Counted from the stretch's first letter, positions 1 to 8,337 are shown. The stretch: DNA of 8,497 nucleotides from Pseudomonadota bacterium (GCA_023445955.1 JAEXJH010000026.1:1-8497); one strand, 5' to 3'. Made by a program: numbers and translations. The notes: generated by a model not told the origin, from the sequence alone.

Positions 1-1
1 C

Positions 2-799
2 TACAACGGCGCTGAGTTCGACCAGGTCTCGCTGCACGACTACGCCGCCTATGAGGACACCGAGGTCAATTGGCGGGTCGCCGAGGGCTACGGGACGGCC
101 ATCGCCGGCCTGGGCGGCAAGCTGGCCACGCGCCTGTCCTGCCCCGTCTCGATGATCCGCCACGACGGCCCGCGCGTGGACCTGGAGACGGCTCTGGGGA
201 CCATCACCGCCCGCGCCGTGATCATCTGCGTGCCGACCACGATCCTGGCCCAGGGCGGGATTCGTTTTCAGCCCGCCTTGCCCGACAAGCTGGACGCCGC
301 CGCGGGCCTGCCGCTGGGCCTGGCCGACAAGGTGTTCCTATCCCTGGACGAGCCGGAGATGTTCGAGGCCGAGACCCAGCTCTATTCGAACCCCCATGTC
401 ACGGCGACCGGCGCCTATCACCTGCGGCCGCTGCACAAGCCGATGATCGAGGTGTTCCTGGGCGGCGCCCATGCTCGCGCGCTGGAAGGCGAAGGCCCGG
501 GCGCCGCCGCGGCCTTCGCGATCGATGGGCTGGTCGACGCCTATGGCGGCGGTATCCGCAGCAAGGTGCACGTGCTGGCCGAGACGCACTGGGCCGCCGA
601 CCCGTTCGCCGGCGGCTCCTATTCGCACGCCCTGCCCGGCCATGCCGGGGCGCGGGCCGTGCTGGCGACGCCGGTCGACCAGCGCCTGTTCTTCGCGGGC
701 GAAGCCTGCAGCCCCAACTTCTTCTCCACCGCCCACGGCGCCTGGCTGACGGGCCAGGTCGCGGCGCGGGCGGCGATCGCGAGCCTTACTTCGGCTTAG
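2..799 (+). CDS. Flavin monoamine oxidase family protein, C-terminal part (5' end outside window)
   Basis: This is the C-terminal 265 residues of an FAD-dependent amine oxidase; the reading frame is open from base 2, so the N-terminal Rossmann nucleotide-binding motif lies outside the window. Family hallmarks are visible in order: a YEDTEVNWRVAEGYGT stretch near residues 17-33, the segment W-AADPFAGGSYSHALPG in the last third, and the C-terminal flavin-contacting motif FFAGEACSPNFFSTAHGAWLTGQ around residues 230-252, matching the usual GE...TAHGA..SG..AA pattern. Such enzymes oxidise primary or secondary amines to imines with O2 as acceptor; the substrate cannot be read from this fragment. 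The gene converges on mscL and their stop-codon ends overlap by 14 bp. An internal ATG at 152 is in frame, but the conserved sequence upstream of it shows that it is not the real start. Family assignment is confident; specificity is unknown. Confidence 0.88.
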   Translation, partial: YNGAEFDQVSLHDYAAYEDTEVNWRVAEGYGTAIAGLGGKLATRLSCPVSMIRHDGPRVDLETALGTITARAVIICVPTTILAQGGIRFQPALPDKLDAAAGLPLGLADKVFLSLDEPEMFEAETQLYSNPHVTATGAYHLRPLHKPMIEVFLGGAHARALEGEGPGAAAAFAIDGLVDAYGGGIRSKVHVLAETHWAADPFAGGSYSHALPGHAGARAVLATPVDQRLFFAGEACSPNFFSTAHGAWLTGQVAARAAIASLTSA

Positions 800-1205
800 C
801 CAGCAGGTCGCGGATCTCGGTGAGCAGCTTCTCTTCCGGGGTCGGGGCCGGCGGCGCGCTGGGCGCGGGCTCCTCGGCGTCCTTGCGGCGGATGCCGTTG
901 ACGACCTTGACCAGCAGGAACACCACCATCGCGACGATGAAGAACTGGATCAGGGTGTTGATGAAGGCGCCGTACATGATCGAGACCTTCTCGACCGCCT
1001 CGGTCGCCGGGTCTTCGGGTCGCAGCACCCACTCCAGCTTGGAGAAGTCGAGGCCGCCGGTCAGCAGGCCGATCGGCGGCATGATCACCTGATCGACCAG
1101 GCTTTTGACGATGCTGTTGAACGCCGCGCCGATGATCACACCGACCGCCAGGTCGATGACGTTGCCGCGCGCGATGAACTCGCGGAATTCCTTGACGACG
1201 CTCAT
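786..1205 (-). CDS. mscL: Large-conductance mechanosensitive channel MscL
   Basis: A 139-residue inner-membrane channel that opens under membrane tension and releases solutes during hypo-osmotic shock; the family forms homopentamers. The amino-terminal amphipathic helix (MSVVKEFREFIARGN) is followed by the first transmembrane helix at about residues 16-45, which carries the highly conserved pore sequence NVIDLAVGVIIGAAF and ends in IMPPIG. A periplasmic loop (GGLDFSKLEW...) leads to the second transmembrane helix at about 80-101 (FINTLIQFFIVAMVVFLLVK). A Pro/Ala-rich linker then joins the C-terminal bundle helix EEKLLTEIRDLLA. Length is normal for the family. The ATG is preceded by GAGGGA about six bases upstream. 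It lies 84 bp downstream of ihfB in the same direction and may be co-transcribed with it. Its 3' end overlaps the convergent amine oxidase gene. Confidence 0.97.
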   Translation of the reverse strand: MSVVKEFREFIARGNVIDLAVGVIIGAAFNSIVKSLVDQVIMPPIGLLTGGLDFSKLEWVLRPEDPATEAVEKVSIMYGAFINTLIQFFIVAMVVFLLVKVVNGIRRKDAEEPAPSAPPAPTPEEKLLTEIRDLLAKPK

Positions 1206-1220
1206 GACAGATCCCTCGCT

Positions 1221-1236
1221 GCCTTAAAAACAAGGC
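1221..1236 (-). other. Small stem-loop just upstream of the mscL ribosome binding site
   Basis: GCCTT and AAGGC form a 5-bp stem around a T-rich six-base loop on the minus strand, about 15 bases before the mscL start and directly upstream of its Shine-Dalgarno-like GAGGGA. It might modestly affect translation, but a 5-bp stem can occur by chance. No regulator is implied. Confidence 0.25.
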
Positions 1237-1258
1237 GCAAAGGCTGCGGGCGTTCGCC

Positions 1259-1278
1259 TCCCAGGGTCAACCCCGGGA
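1259..1278 (-). other. Stem-loop between ihfB and mscL (possible weak terminator or mRNA-stabilising hairpin)
   Basis: Read on the minus strand, TCCCGGGG-TTGA-CCCTGGGA forms an 8-bp stem with one G-U pair and a four-base loop. It starts 11 bases after the ihfB stop codon. On the plus strand the G-U position becomes an A-C mismatch, so the hairpin is best suited to minus-strand RNA. No run of U follows, so it is a poor intrinsic terminator. It may be a 3'-end stabiliser or may partly separate ihfB from mscL expression. The loop also includes a TTGACC hexamer that could be mistaken for a -35 box, but I see no good -10 at a proper distance. Confidence 0.35.
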
Positions 1279-1289
1279 TACAATCGTTG

Positions 1290-1580
1290 TTATTCGTCGC
1301 CGTCCGCGTTCAGACGGGCGCGCAGTTCCTTGCCGCTCTTGAAGAACGGCACGTGCTTGGCGCGGACATCCACCGCCTCGCCGGTGCGCGGGTTGCGGCC
1401 GGTGCGGGCGGGACGCGAACGGACCGACAGGGCCCCGAAACCGCGCAGCTCCACGCGGCCGCCATCTTCCAACGCGCCGATCATACGCTCCAGGATCACG
1501 CCGACCACGCGTTCGACGTCTTTCTGCGTCAGGTGCGGATTTTCATTCGCGAGCCTGGCGATGAGTTCAGACTTGATCAT
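1290..1580 (-). CDS. ihfB: Integration host factor beta subunit
   Basis: A 96-residue DNA-binding and DNA-bending protein of the HU/IHF family; with IHF alpha it forms the heterodimer that bends specific sites in replication, recombination and sigma54-dependent transcription. Visible features are the N-terminal helices ([26 protein letters not shown]), the core [12 protein letters not shown] at about 40-51, the beta-arm [10 protein letters not shown] with the intercalating proline at residue 64, and the C-terminal [11 protein letters not shown]. The MxKSELIxRLA start and the position just downstream of the rpsA region point to the beta subunit and not alpha or HU. The frame stays open further upstream to 1652, but the chosen ATG at 1580 gives exactly the family N-terminus and length and is preceded by GGGGA five bases away. 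The short acidic tail ADGDE follows the conserved fold. mscL lies 84 bp downstream on the same strand. Confidence 0.96.
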   Translation of the reverse strand: MIKSELIARLANENPHLTQKDVERVVGVILERMIGALEDGGRVELRGFGALSVRSRPARTGRNPRTGEAVDVRAKHVPFFKSGKELRARLNADGDE

Positions 1581-1623
1581 CGATATCCCCGGAACGCCCT
1601 TGGAGGAGAAAGGCGCGAGCGGA

Positions 1624-1652
1624 CCTTTGCCCAACGATGGCTGAGTCTTCAA
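1624..1652 (-). promoter_or_regulatory. Possible ihfB promoter (weak)
   Basis: On the minus strand TTGAAG (1652-1647) is followed after 17 bases by CAAAGG (1629-1624). The -35 half is reasonable; the -10 half is a poor match to both TATAAT and the Caulobacter GCtANAWC pattern. It is reported because the 118-bp gap between the upstream gene and ihfB makes a separate promoter plausible, not because the motif is strong. Confidence 0.22.
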
Positions 1653-1698
1653 GGGGTTGCGTGCGATTCTCGAACGGAGTTCGGTTAACGCCCACCCC

Positions 1699-3660
1699 TT
1701 ACGAACCCTTCGGCGCGCGGATGATCATGACCTGCTCGGCCAGCCGGCGACGGGCCTTGTTGGCCTCCTCGGCCTGATCGAACGGCAGCTCGCGGCCCAG
1801 GCTGACGTCGGACTCGAAGAAGCGGGCCTTGCCGCCCGTCAGCTCGGACGTCCGGAGCACGTCGGCATTGGCCAGCTTGCCGTTGAATGTCGGCCCCTTG
1901 ACCGTGAAGCCGACCCCGCCGTTCGGCAGGGCGACCTCGACCAGGGCCTTCCGGAAGCTGGGGAAGGCCGTGGCGAACGGCGCGTCGGCGTTGGGTCCGG
2001 GCTCGCGGCGCGGGAATTGCGGGGCCTTGCCGGTGTTCGACATCGGCAGGCGCCATTCCATCAGGCCGACATCGTCGTTCAGCCGCCATTCCATGTCGGC
2101 GTCGCCGGTCATGGTGATGGTCACCACCCCGTCGTCGGCGACCGTCCAGTCCAGCGTGGCGATCTTCATCCAGCTGTTGGTGGCCGAGAAGCTCTGGCGG
2201 AAGCCGCGCTCGATGTCGGCGCGCGGCGCGCTCGCGATCGTCCGCGCCATGGCGCGGGCGCCGTCGCCGCGCATGATCAGCGACACCGTCGCCTTGGCCG
2301 GCTTGTCGAGGCCGGCGGTGGCGTCGAAGCGCATGGTGGCGTCCAGGTCCGGCCGGGTCGGCGACTGCTGGACGATCGGCTCCAGGCTCGCGCCCGAGGC
2401 CTTGACCGGCAAGCCCCACAGGAACGGCGGCGGAGCCAGGGTCTGCAGGCCCCCACGGTCGCCCGAGCGGGTGCCGTCCAGCCAATAGGCCTTGCCGTCG
2501 ATCGTGGCGCGGACCAGCACGTGGTTGAACTGGCTGGCCGAGGGCACGCGCTCTTCCAGGCCGTCGGCGGCCGGGCTGGCGAACACCACGACCGGCTCGG
2601 CCTGGATGTTCAGGCCCTTGAGGATGGCCAGCAGCAGGGCGGTCTTGCCCTTGCAGTCGCCGAACCGGCGCGCCCAGGTTTCATCGGCGCTGGCGGGCTT
2701 GTAGCCGCCGTCGCCCATGGCCAGCAGCAGGTAGCGGGTCTTGTCCTCGACCAGCTGCAGGGCCTTGAAGGCGCGGACCTTGGGGTCGGGACTGGCGGCG
2801 GCGATGGCGGCGATCTCGGCCTTGATCGGCGAGTCGGCCTTCAGGGTCATGGCCTCGTCGTACAGCGGCGCCATCGGCGCGACGACGTCGGCCCAGCCGC
2901 GATAGGTGGTGGCCTGCAGCTCGCCGACCCGCTGGAAGCGGAAGGGCGCGCCGGCCGGCGGCTTGGGCGCGGTCGCGCCGGTCTCGTCGACCAGCAGTTC
3001 GTTCAGGTCGCCCGCCTTGCCGATCTTGGGCGCGGGGAAACCGGCGGTGGCCTTCCAGACCATCGGCGTCCCGTCGGCCCACAGGATCCGCACGCGATAG
3101 CGGCCGATCGCGCCCGGCCAGCCCATGCGTTCGAAGTCGCTGAGGCGCGGTCCCAGGATCGGGTCGCGCCGCTCGATGCTGGCCGCCCAGTCGACCGTGT
3201 CGCCGACCCGCAGGTCCTTGATCTGGATCGAGGCCGTCATCCGGCCGTCCAGCACGGCCCGCTCTAGGTCCTTCTCGCGGCGCAGGACGAGGACGTCCTC
3301 GCCGGCCTTCAGGAGGTCGATGCGCTGGCCGTCGCGGATGATGGCCAGGCTGTGCAGGGTGACCTTGTCGCGGTCGGGCTGCCAGGTGATCGAGCGCGAG
3401 CCGGACGCCAGGCCCTCGGGCTTGGTGATCCGCACGACCCGGCGATCGTAGAGATAGAGCGCGTCCTTGCCGAGCAGGGCCTGGCTGTCGTCCAGCACCG
3501 GCACCACGGCCGGCGCCTGGTCGTCGGCGGGCATGGCGGGAATGTCGGCGACCTTCACCCACGCCGGCGGCGGACCGTAGGCGGGCTTCTCGTCGGCCCA
3601 CGCCGCGCTTGCCAGCGCCACGACCGAAACCGCGGCCATCGCCGCCCAACGCTGAACCAC
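1699..3660 (-). CDS. Secreted DUF3857 / transglutaminase-like domain protein
   Basis: About 653 residues from a GTG at 3660. With this start the protein begins with a classical signal peptide: Arg at position 4, a hydrophobic core ([15 protein letters not shown]) and an AWA cleavage site before Asp23, so it should be exported to the periplasm. Residues ~60-240 fit a DUF3857 domain ([15 protein letters not shown]..., [21 protein letters not shown]). Residues ~275-400 are transglutaminase-like with a plausible Cys-His-Asp triad: Cys336 in [10 protein letters not shown], His380 in SQFNHVLV and Asp395 in YWLDGTR. A C-terminal beta-rich region follows ([24 protein letters not shown]...). The frame extends to a TTG at 3714, but that adds 18 non-signal-like residues, has no ribosome binding site and runs into the rpsA terminator; the GTG has GGGGG six bases upstream. 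No C-terminal membrane anchor is seen. The substrate is unknown; cleavage, rather than crosslinking, of a cell-envelope peptide is possible for this fold. It sits between rpsA and ihfB. Confidence 0.88.
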   Translation of the reverse strand: MVQRWAAMAAVSVVALASAAWADEKPAYGPPPAWVKVADIPAMPADDQAPAVVPVLDDSQALLGKDALYLYDRRVVRITKPEGLASGSRSITWQPDRDKVTLHSLAIIRDGQRIDLLKAGEDVLVLRREKDLERAVLDGRMTASIQIKDLRVGDTVDWAASIERRDPILGPRLSDFERMGWPGAIGRYRVRILWADGTPMVWKATAGFPAPKIGKAGDLNELLVDETGATAPKPPAGAPFRFQRVGELQATTYRGWADVVAPMAPLYDEAMTLKADSPIKAEIAAIAAASPDPKVRAFKALQLVEDKTRYLLLAMGDGGYKPASADETWARRFGDCKGKTALLLAILKGLNIQAEPVVVFASPAADGLEERVPSASQFNHVLVRATIDGKAYWLDGTRSGDRGGLQTLAPPPFLWGLPVKASGASLEPIVQQSPTRPDLDATMRFDATAGLDKPAKATVSLIMRGDGARAMARTIASAPRADIERGFRQSFSATNSWMKIATLDWTVADDGVVTITMTGDADMEWRLNDDVGLMEWRLPMSNTGKAPQFPRREPGPNADAPFATAFPSFRKALVEVALPNGGVGFTVKGPTFNGKLANADVLRTSELTGGKARFFESDVSLGRELPFDQAEEANKARRRLAEQVMIIRAPKGS

Positions 3661-3712
3661 GCCACACCCCCAAAGGCACTCAACCTCAGGCCGTTGTGGC
3701 AGGCTTTTACGC

Positions 3713-3748
3713 AAAAGAAAACGGCGGCCGGATTTCTCCCGCCGCCGT
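3713..3748 (-). terminator. Intrinsic terminator of rpsA
   Basis: On the minus strand ACGGCGGC and GCCGCCGT (3748-3741 and 3728-3721) make a perfect 8-bp GC-rich stem with a 12-base loop, followed at once by TTTTCTTTT. It begins 29 bases after the rpsA stop codon. This is a textbook Rho-independent terminator and should isolate rpsA from the transglutaminase-like gene downstream. Confidence 0.88.
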
Positions 3749-3777
3749 CAGCTTCAAACTCACGAGGAGTGTGAAGA

Positions 3778-5487
<1,710 letters not shown>

Positions 5488-5638
5488 GCTGATCTTTAGT
5501 CTCTAGGTTGGGGGAAGCCCTGTGATGAGCGCCGCTGGAGAAAGCGGTTCTCGGGATTCCAGATGAAATGGGTTGTCTGCGGATCCCGCGATTTCTCTCG
5601 ATCGCGGCGAGGTCGGCGGTGGATTTACCCAGAGCCGG
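5488..5638 (-). promoter_or_regulatory. cmk-rpsA spacer / rpsA 5' leader with two hairpins
   Basis: This 151-bp gap separates cmk from rpsA. On the minus strand it contains CCGCGAT-(8)-ATCGCGG (5607-5586), a perfect 7-bp stem, and AGCGG/CCGCT partners in ACCGCTTTCTCCAGCGG (5547-5532), a 5-bp stem with a six-base loop. Neither is followed by a U-run, so neither is a convincing terminator, and cmk-to-rpsA read-through is likely. I found no clear -35/-10 pair. By analogy with the structured rpsA leader known in gammaproteobacteria, these hairpins could take part in S1 autoregulation, but the sequences are not evidently related and this is inference. Confidence 0.4.
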
Positions 5639-6280
5639 TTAAGGCTCCTGACGGGCGCGCGCGTCCTCGACGATACGGCGGGCCGCATCGAAGGCCTGCT
5701 CTATACTCATTTCAGAGGTGTCGAGCAAGACGGCGTCCACGGCCTGCGTCATCGGCGCGTCCTTGCGGCCGCCGTCACGTTCGTCACGCTTGCGGATGTC
5801 GGCCAGGATCTCGTCGAAGGTGACGCTTTCGCCCTGCCCCGCCAGCTGTTTCCAGCGGCGGTCGGCGCGAACCTCGGGACTGGCGGTGACATAGAGCTTG
5901 GCCGGCGCCTCGGGGCAGATGACCGTGCCGATGTCGCGGCCATCGATCACCGCGCCGCCCGCTTGCGTGGCGAAGGCGCGCTGCAGGTCGAACAGGGCCG
6001 AGCGCACGCCGGGATGCACGGCGCAGCGGCTGGCGGCCTCGCCGGCGGCGCGGGTGCGCACCTGCGGCTTCTCCAGCTCGGCCAGGGTCAGGCCCCGCGC
6101 CTGGGCCTCGGCGAAGACGGGGTCGTCGAGATCGCCGCCGGCGTCCAGAATCCTTACGCCCACGGCGCGGTACAGCAGGCCGGTGTCCAGCATCGGCAGG
6201 CCATAGGCCGCGGCCAGGCGCGAGGCGATCGTGCCCTTGCCCGAGGCGGCCGGCCCGTCGACGGCGATCACGAAGCTCAC
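5639..6280 (-). CDS. cmk: Cytidylate kinase
   Basis: A 213-residue cytosolic kinase that phosphorylates CMP and dCMP with ATP, recycling nucleotides from RNA turnover and lipid synthesis. The P-loop GPAASGKGT is at residues 9-17. It is followed by the DTGLLYR monophosphate-binding motif at 32-38, the DGRDIGTVICPEA segment at 113-125 and an Arg-rich lid (RKRDERDGGRKDAPM) at about 163-177, which together identify the Cmk family rather than adenylate kinase. Length is slightly short of the ~225 common in enterobacteria but typical overall. The start is GTG at 6280, four bases after the aroA stop, so translation is probably coupled to aroA; a GGAAG-like site overlaps the end of aroA. rpsA follows on the same strand after 151 bp. 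Confidence 0.96.
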   Translation of the reverse strand: MSFVIAVDGPAASGKGTIASRLAAAYGLPMLDTGLLYRAVGVRILDAGGDLDDPVFAEAQARGLTLAELEKPQVRTRAAGEAASRCAVHPGVRSALFDLQRAFATQAGGAVIDGRDIGTVICPEAPAKLYVTASPEVRADRRWKQLAGQGESVTFDEILADIRKRDERDGGRKDAPMTQAVDAVLLDTSEMSIEQAFDAARRIVEDARARQEP

Positions 6281-6284
6281 CGCC

Positions 6285-7616
6285 TCAAGCTTCCGACAGC
6301 GTCGCGCCGAGGCCGCGCATCAGGTCGGCGAAGCCCGGGAAGCTGGTGGCGATCATGCCTGGCTCGTCCACGGCCACGGCCTCTTGCGAGGCCATGCCCA
6401 GGATCAGGTGGCTCATGGCGATGCGGTGATCGCCGTGGGTGACCACGGTCGCCCCGCCCTTGGGCGGCTGGCCGGTCCCGGTGACGATGAAGCCTTCCGG
6501 CTCCTCGACCACCTGGACGCCGCAAGCCTTCAGGCCGTTGGCGGTCAGGGCGATGCGGTCGCTTTCCTTGACGCGCATCTCGCCGACGCCGCGCATCACC
6601 GTCTCGCCTTCGGCGAAAGCGGCGGCGATGGCCAGGATCGGATACTCGTCGATCATCGACGGCGCGCGCTCGGGCGGCACGACCACGCCCTTGAGCTTGG
6701 AGAAGCGGGCGGTGATGTCGCCGACGTCCTCGCCGCTGGCCACGCGCTGGTTCTTGATCACCAGGTCCGCGCCCATCTCCTGCAGCGTCGTGAAGAGGCC
6801 GGTGCGCAGGTCGTTGAGCATCACGCCCTCGACCGTCACTTCCGAGCCGGGGACGATCAGGCCGGCCACCAGCGGGAAGGCCGCCGACGACGGATCGCCA
6901 GGGACGGCCACATGCGTGCCGGTCAGCTTCTGCCCCTCGGGCAGGCGGATGTGGCGGAAGGTCTTGTCGCCGACCACGCGATCCTCGACCAGCACCTCGG
7001 CCCCGAAGGCGCGCAGCATGCGCTCGGTGTGGTCGCGGGTGGCCTCCGGCTCGACGACCTCGACGCCGCCCTCGGCGTGCAGGCCGGCCAGCAGCACGGC
7101 CGACTTCACCTGGGCCGAGGCCATCGGCAGGGTGTAGTTCAGACCCCGCAGATTGCCGCCCTTCAGGGTCAGGGGCAGACGGCCCTTGTCGCGGCCCAGC
7201 CAGGTCGCGCCCATGCGGGCCAGCGGATCCAGCACCCGGCTCATCGGACGGCCGCGCAGCGAGCTGTCGCCGGTGAAGGTGGCGCACATCGCAAAGCCCG
7301 CCGCCGCACCCATGATCAGGCGCACGCCGGTGCCGGCGTTGCCGCAATCGATGACGTCGGAGGGCTCCTCGAAGCCGCCATTGCCCTCAATGCGCCAGCG
7401 ACCGACGCCTTCTTGCTCAATCCGTGCGCCAAAGGCCTGCATGGCCCGCGCCGTGGCGAGCACATCGTCGCCTTCCAGCAAGCCTTCCACCGTCGTCGTC
7501 CCAGACGCCAGCGCGCCCAGGATCATTGATCGGTGGGAAATGGACTTGTCACCCGGGGCCCGCACGATCCCTCGCAGAGCGCCTGCGGGTGCGCTCTTCA
7601 ATCCAGCCGACGACAT
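6285..7616 (-). CDS. aroA: 3-phosphoshikimate 1-carboxyvinyltransferase (EPSP synthase), class II
   Basis: A 443-residue enzyme of the shikimate pathway that joins shikimate-3-phosphate and phosphoenolpyruvate to make EPSP, the precursor of chorismate. The N-terminal [10 protein letters not shown] places catalytic Lys24 in the usual site. Other landmarks are [10 protein letters not shown] (91-100), [12 protein letters not shown] (121-132), [15 protein letters not shown] (165-179), [11 protein letters not shown] (239-249), the active-site Asp323-Glu324 in [18 protein letters not shown] (348-356) and the C-terminal DHRIAMS (396-402). The overall pattern matches the class II (Agrobacterium CP4-like) group and not the E. 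coli type. The position equal to Ala100 of CP4 is Gly95 here. The ATG at 7616 has AAGGAG 11 bases upstream, a slightly long spacing. It is first in a probable aroA-cmk-(rpsA) unit and divergent from the zinc-ribbon gene. Confidence 0.97.
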   Translation of the reverse strand: MSSAGLKSAPAGALRGIVRAPGDKSISHRSMILGALASGTTTVEGLLEGDDVLATARAMQAFGARIEQEGVGRWRIEGNGGFEEPSDVIDCGNAGTGVRLIMGAAAGFAMCATFTGDSSLRGRPMSRVLDPLARMGATWLGRDKGRLPLTLKGGNLRGLNYTLPMASAQVKSAVLLAGLHAEGGVEVVEPEATRDHTERMLRAFGAEVLVEDRVVGDKTFRHIRLPEGQKLTGTHVAVPGDPSSAAFPLVAGLIVPGSEVTVEGVMLNDLRTGLFTTLQEMGADLVIKNQRVASGEDVGDITARFSKLKGVVVPPERAPSMIDEYPILAIAAAFAEGETVMRGVGEMRVKESDRIALTANGLKACGVQVVEEPEGFIVTGTGQPPKGGATVVTHGDHRIAMSHLILGMASQEAVAVDEPGMIATSFPGFADLMRGLGATLSEA

Positions 7617-7666
7617 GCCGAAACCGGCTCCTTAGTACTTGGTGGTTTTCGCGAAGGGGTTTGCTT

Positions 7667-7672
7667 TTGACA
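7667..7672 (+). promoter_or_regulatory. Candidate -35 box (TTGACA) for the zinc-ribbon gene
   Basis: A perfect TTGACA lies in the gap between the divergent aroA and zinc-ribbon genes. No equally good -10 is present; the best region, around 7683-7696, is a weak match to the Caulobacter GCtANAWC pattern. If it is used, transcription would begin near 7695-7705, after the ATG at 7686 and before the TTG at 7734, which bears on the start choice for that gene. Confidence 0.3.
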
Positions 7673-7733
7673 GCGGGCTCACGCCATGGCAAGTGACCGG
7701 CCGCTTTTCCCATCCGGATCAAAGGGTCGCCAA

Positions 7734-8204
7734 TTGGCCAATCCCGACCTGGGCGCAAAACAAATCTGCCCCAACTGCCAGTCGAAATTCTATGACCTCA
7801 ACCGCCGTCCGGCCGTTTGCCCCAAATGCGGCGAACAGTTCGACCCGGAAGAGGCGCTGAAGTCGCGCCGCGTCCGCGCTCGCTCGATCACCCCGGACTA
7901 TGACGCCGAGGACGAGAAGCCCGCCCCCGCTCCGAAGGACGAGGACGGCTACGAGGACGAAGTCGACGAAACCCCGGAAATCGACGAGGCGGCCGAGGCC
8001 GACGTCGTCGAGACCGACGACGAGGACGCCGAACCCGGCGCTGCCCCGGCCGGCGGTGACGATCTGGGCGTCGATTTCGCCGAGGACGAAGACCTCGCCG
8101 ACGAGGACGAAGCCGACGACGTTCCGTTCCTGGAGGACGAGGACGACGACGACAATCTCGACGACGAGATCGAAGGTCTGCCCGGCGAGGGCGCCGACGA
8201 CTAA
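7734..8204 (+). CDS. TIGR02300-type small zinc-ribbon protein with acidic tail
   Basis: About 156 residues from TTG at 7734. The N-terminal 40 residues hold a compact zinc ribbon: CPNC (Cys12, Cys15), then KFYDLNRRPAV, then CPKC (Cys29, Cys32). This is the hallmark of the TIGR02300/FYDLN-acid family, found mainly in alphaproteobacteria and of unknown function. From about residue 60 the protein is extremely rich in Asp and Glu with Pro/Ala spacers, ending in runs such as EDEDDDDNLDDE, so it is probably disordered. There is no signal peptide or membrane segment, so it should be cytoplasmic. The start is uncertain. An in-frame ATG at 7686 would give 172 residues, but its extra 16 residues are not part of the motif and it has no clear ribosome site; TTG 7734 has AAAGGG seven bases upstream and gives the family-like start MANPDLGAK. 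The gene diverges from aroA and lies before tRNA-Ala. Confidence 0.85.
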   Translation: MANPDLGAKQICPNCQSKFYDLNRRPAVCPKCGEQFDPEEALKSRRVRARSITPDYDAEDEKPAPAPKDEDGYEDEVDETPEIDEAAEADVVETDDEDAEPGAAPAGGDDLGVDFAEDEDLADEDEADDVPFLEDEDDDDNLDDEIEGLPGEGADD

Positions 8205-8213
8205 GACCTGGCG

Positions 8214-8249
8214 GGATAGCCGGTTTTGGGCGACCGAAACCGGCTATCC
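8214..8249 (+). terminator. Long perfect hairpin after the zinc-ribbon gene (probable terminator)
   Basis: GGATAGCCGGTTT (8214-8226) pairs perfectly with AAACCGGCTATCC (8237-8249), a 13-bp stem with a ten-base loop beginning nine bases after the stop codon. The following sequence is ACAGGGGTTTTC, so the T-run is delayed and short. Position and stability favour a transcript-end role, but it is not a canonical U-tailed terminator. Confidence 0.5.
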
Positions 8250-8276
8250 ACAGGGGTTTTCAGGGGTGCGACATTT

Positions 8277-8297
8277 TTCTCGAAAAAAGTTCGAGAA
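8277..8297. repeat. Perfect 8-bp inverted repeat upstream of the tRNA promoter
   Basis: TTCTCGAA (8277-8284) and TTCGAGAA (8290-8297) form a perfect palindrome around AAAAG, ending five bases before the -35 box of the tRNA-Ala promoter. It lies in an A/T-rich patch within otherwise GC-rich DNA. It could be an operator or activator site, an UP-like element or a hairpin of the preceding transcript; the sequence alone does not decide. Confidence 0.5.
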
Positions 8298-8302
8298 GAG
8301 GC

Positions 8303-8331
8303 TTGATCCCAAAAAAATCCCGGACTAGTTT
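8303..8331 (+). promoter_or_regulatory. Promoter of tRNA-Ala
   Basis: TTGATC (8303-8308) and TAGTTT (8326-8331) are separated by exactly 17 bases, and the -10 is followed by the GC-rich CCGCGCC. A GC-rich discriminator of this kind is typical of stable-RNA promoters under growth-rate or stringent control. The start point should be near 8338, leaving a leader of about 83 bases before the mature tRNA. Confidence 0.7.
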
Positions 8332-8337
8332 CCGCGC

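Noticed and set aside
70..1092. 340-codon plus-strand frame spanning the amine oxidase end and mscL
   Set aside because: It is out of frame with the amine oxidase, Arg/Gly-rich, and runs antisense through all of the mscL coding region from 786 to 1092.
1581..1652. N-terminal extension of ihfB by 24 codons
   Set aside because: The extra residues are not part of the IHF family, whose members begin at MxKSEL; the ATG at 1580 has a suitable ribosome site.
1657..3267. 536-codon open frame on the plus strand opposite the DUF3857 gene
   Set aside because: Its product is an Arg/Gly/His/Asp/Val-rich low-complexity sequence with no recognisable domain, as expected from the complement of GC-rich codons; the minus-strand frame has a signal peptide and known domains.
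5586..5607. Stem-loop after cmk considered as a terminator
   Set aside because: The stem is good, but no T-run follows on either strand, so it was described as part of the rpsA leader.
6231..7529. 432-codon open frame on the plus strand opposite aroA
   Set aside because: It is antisense to an unmistakable EPSP synthase, with His/Ala/Gly-rich translation and no family features.
7949..8155. Serine-rich 68-codon minus-strand frame
   Set aside because: It is the complement of GAC/GAG-rich codons of the acidic tail, which read as serine codons on the other strand.
7940..8175. Apparent GACGAGGAC-type DNA repeats
   Set aside because: They follow from repeated Asp and Glu codons in the acidic tail and do not form a regular tandem array.
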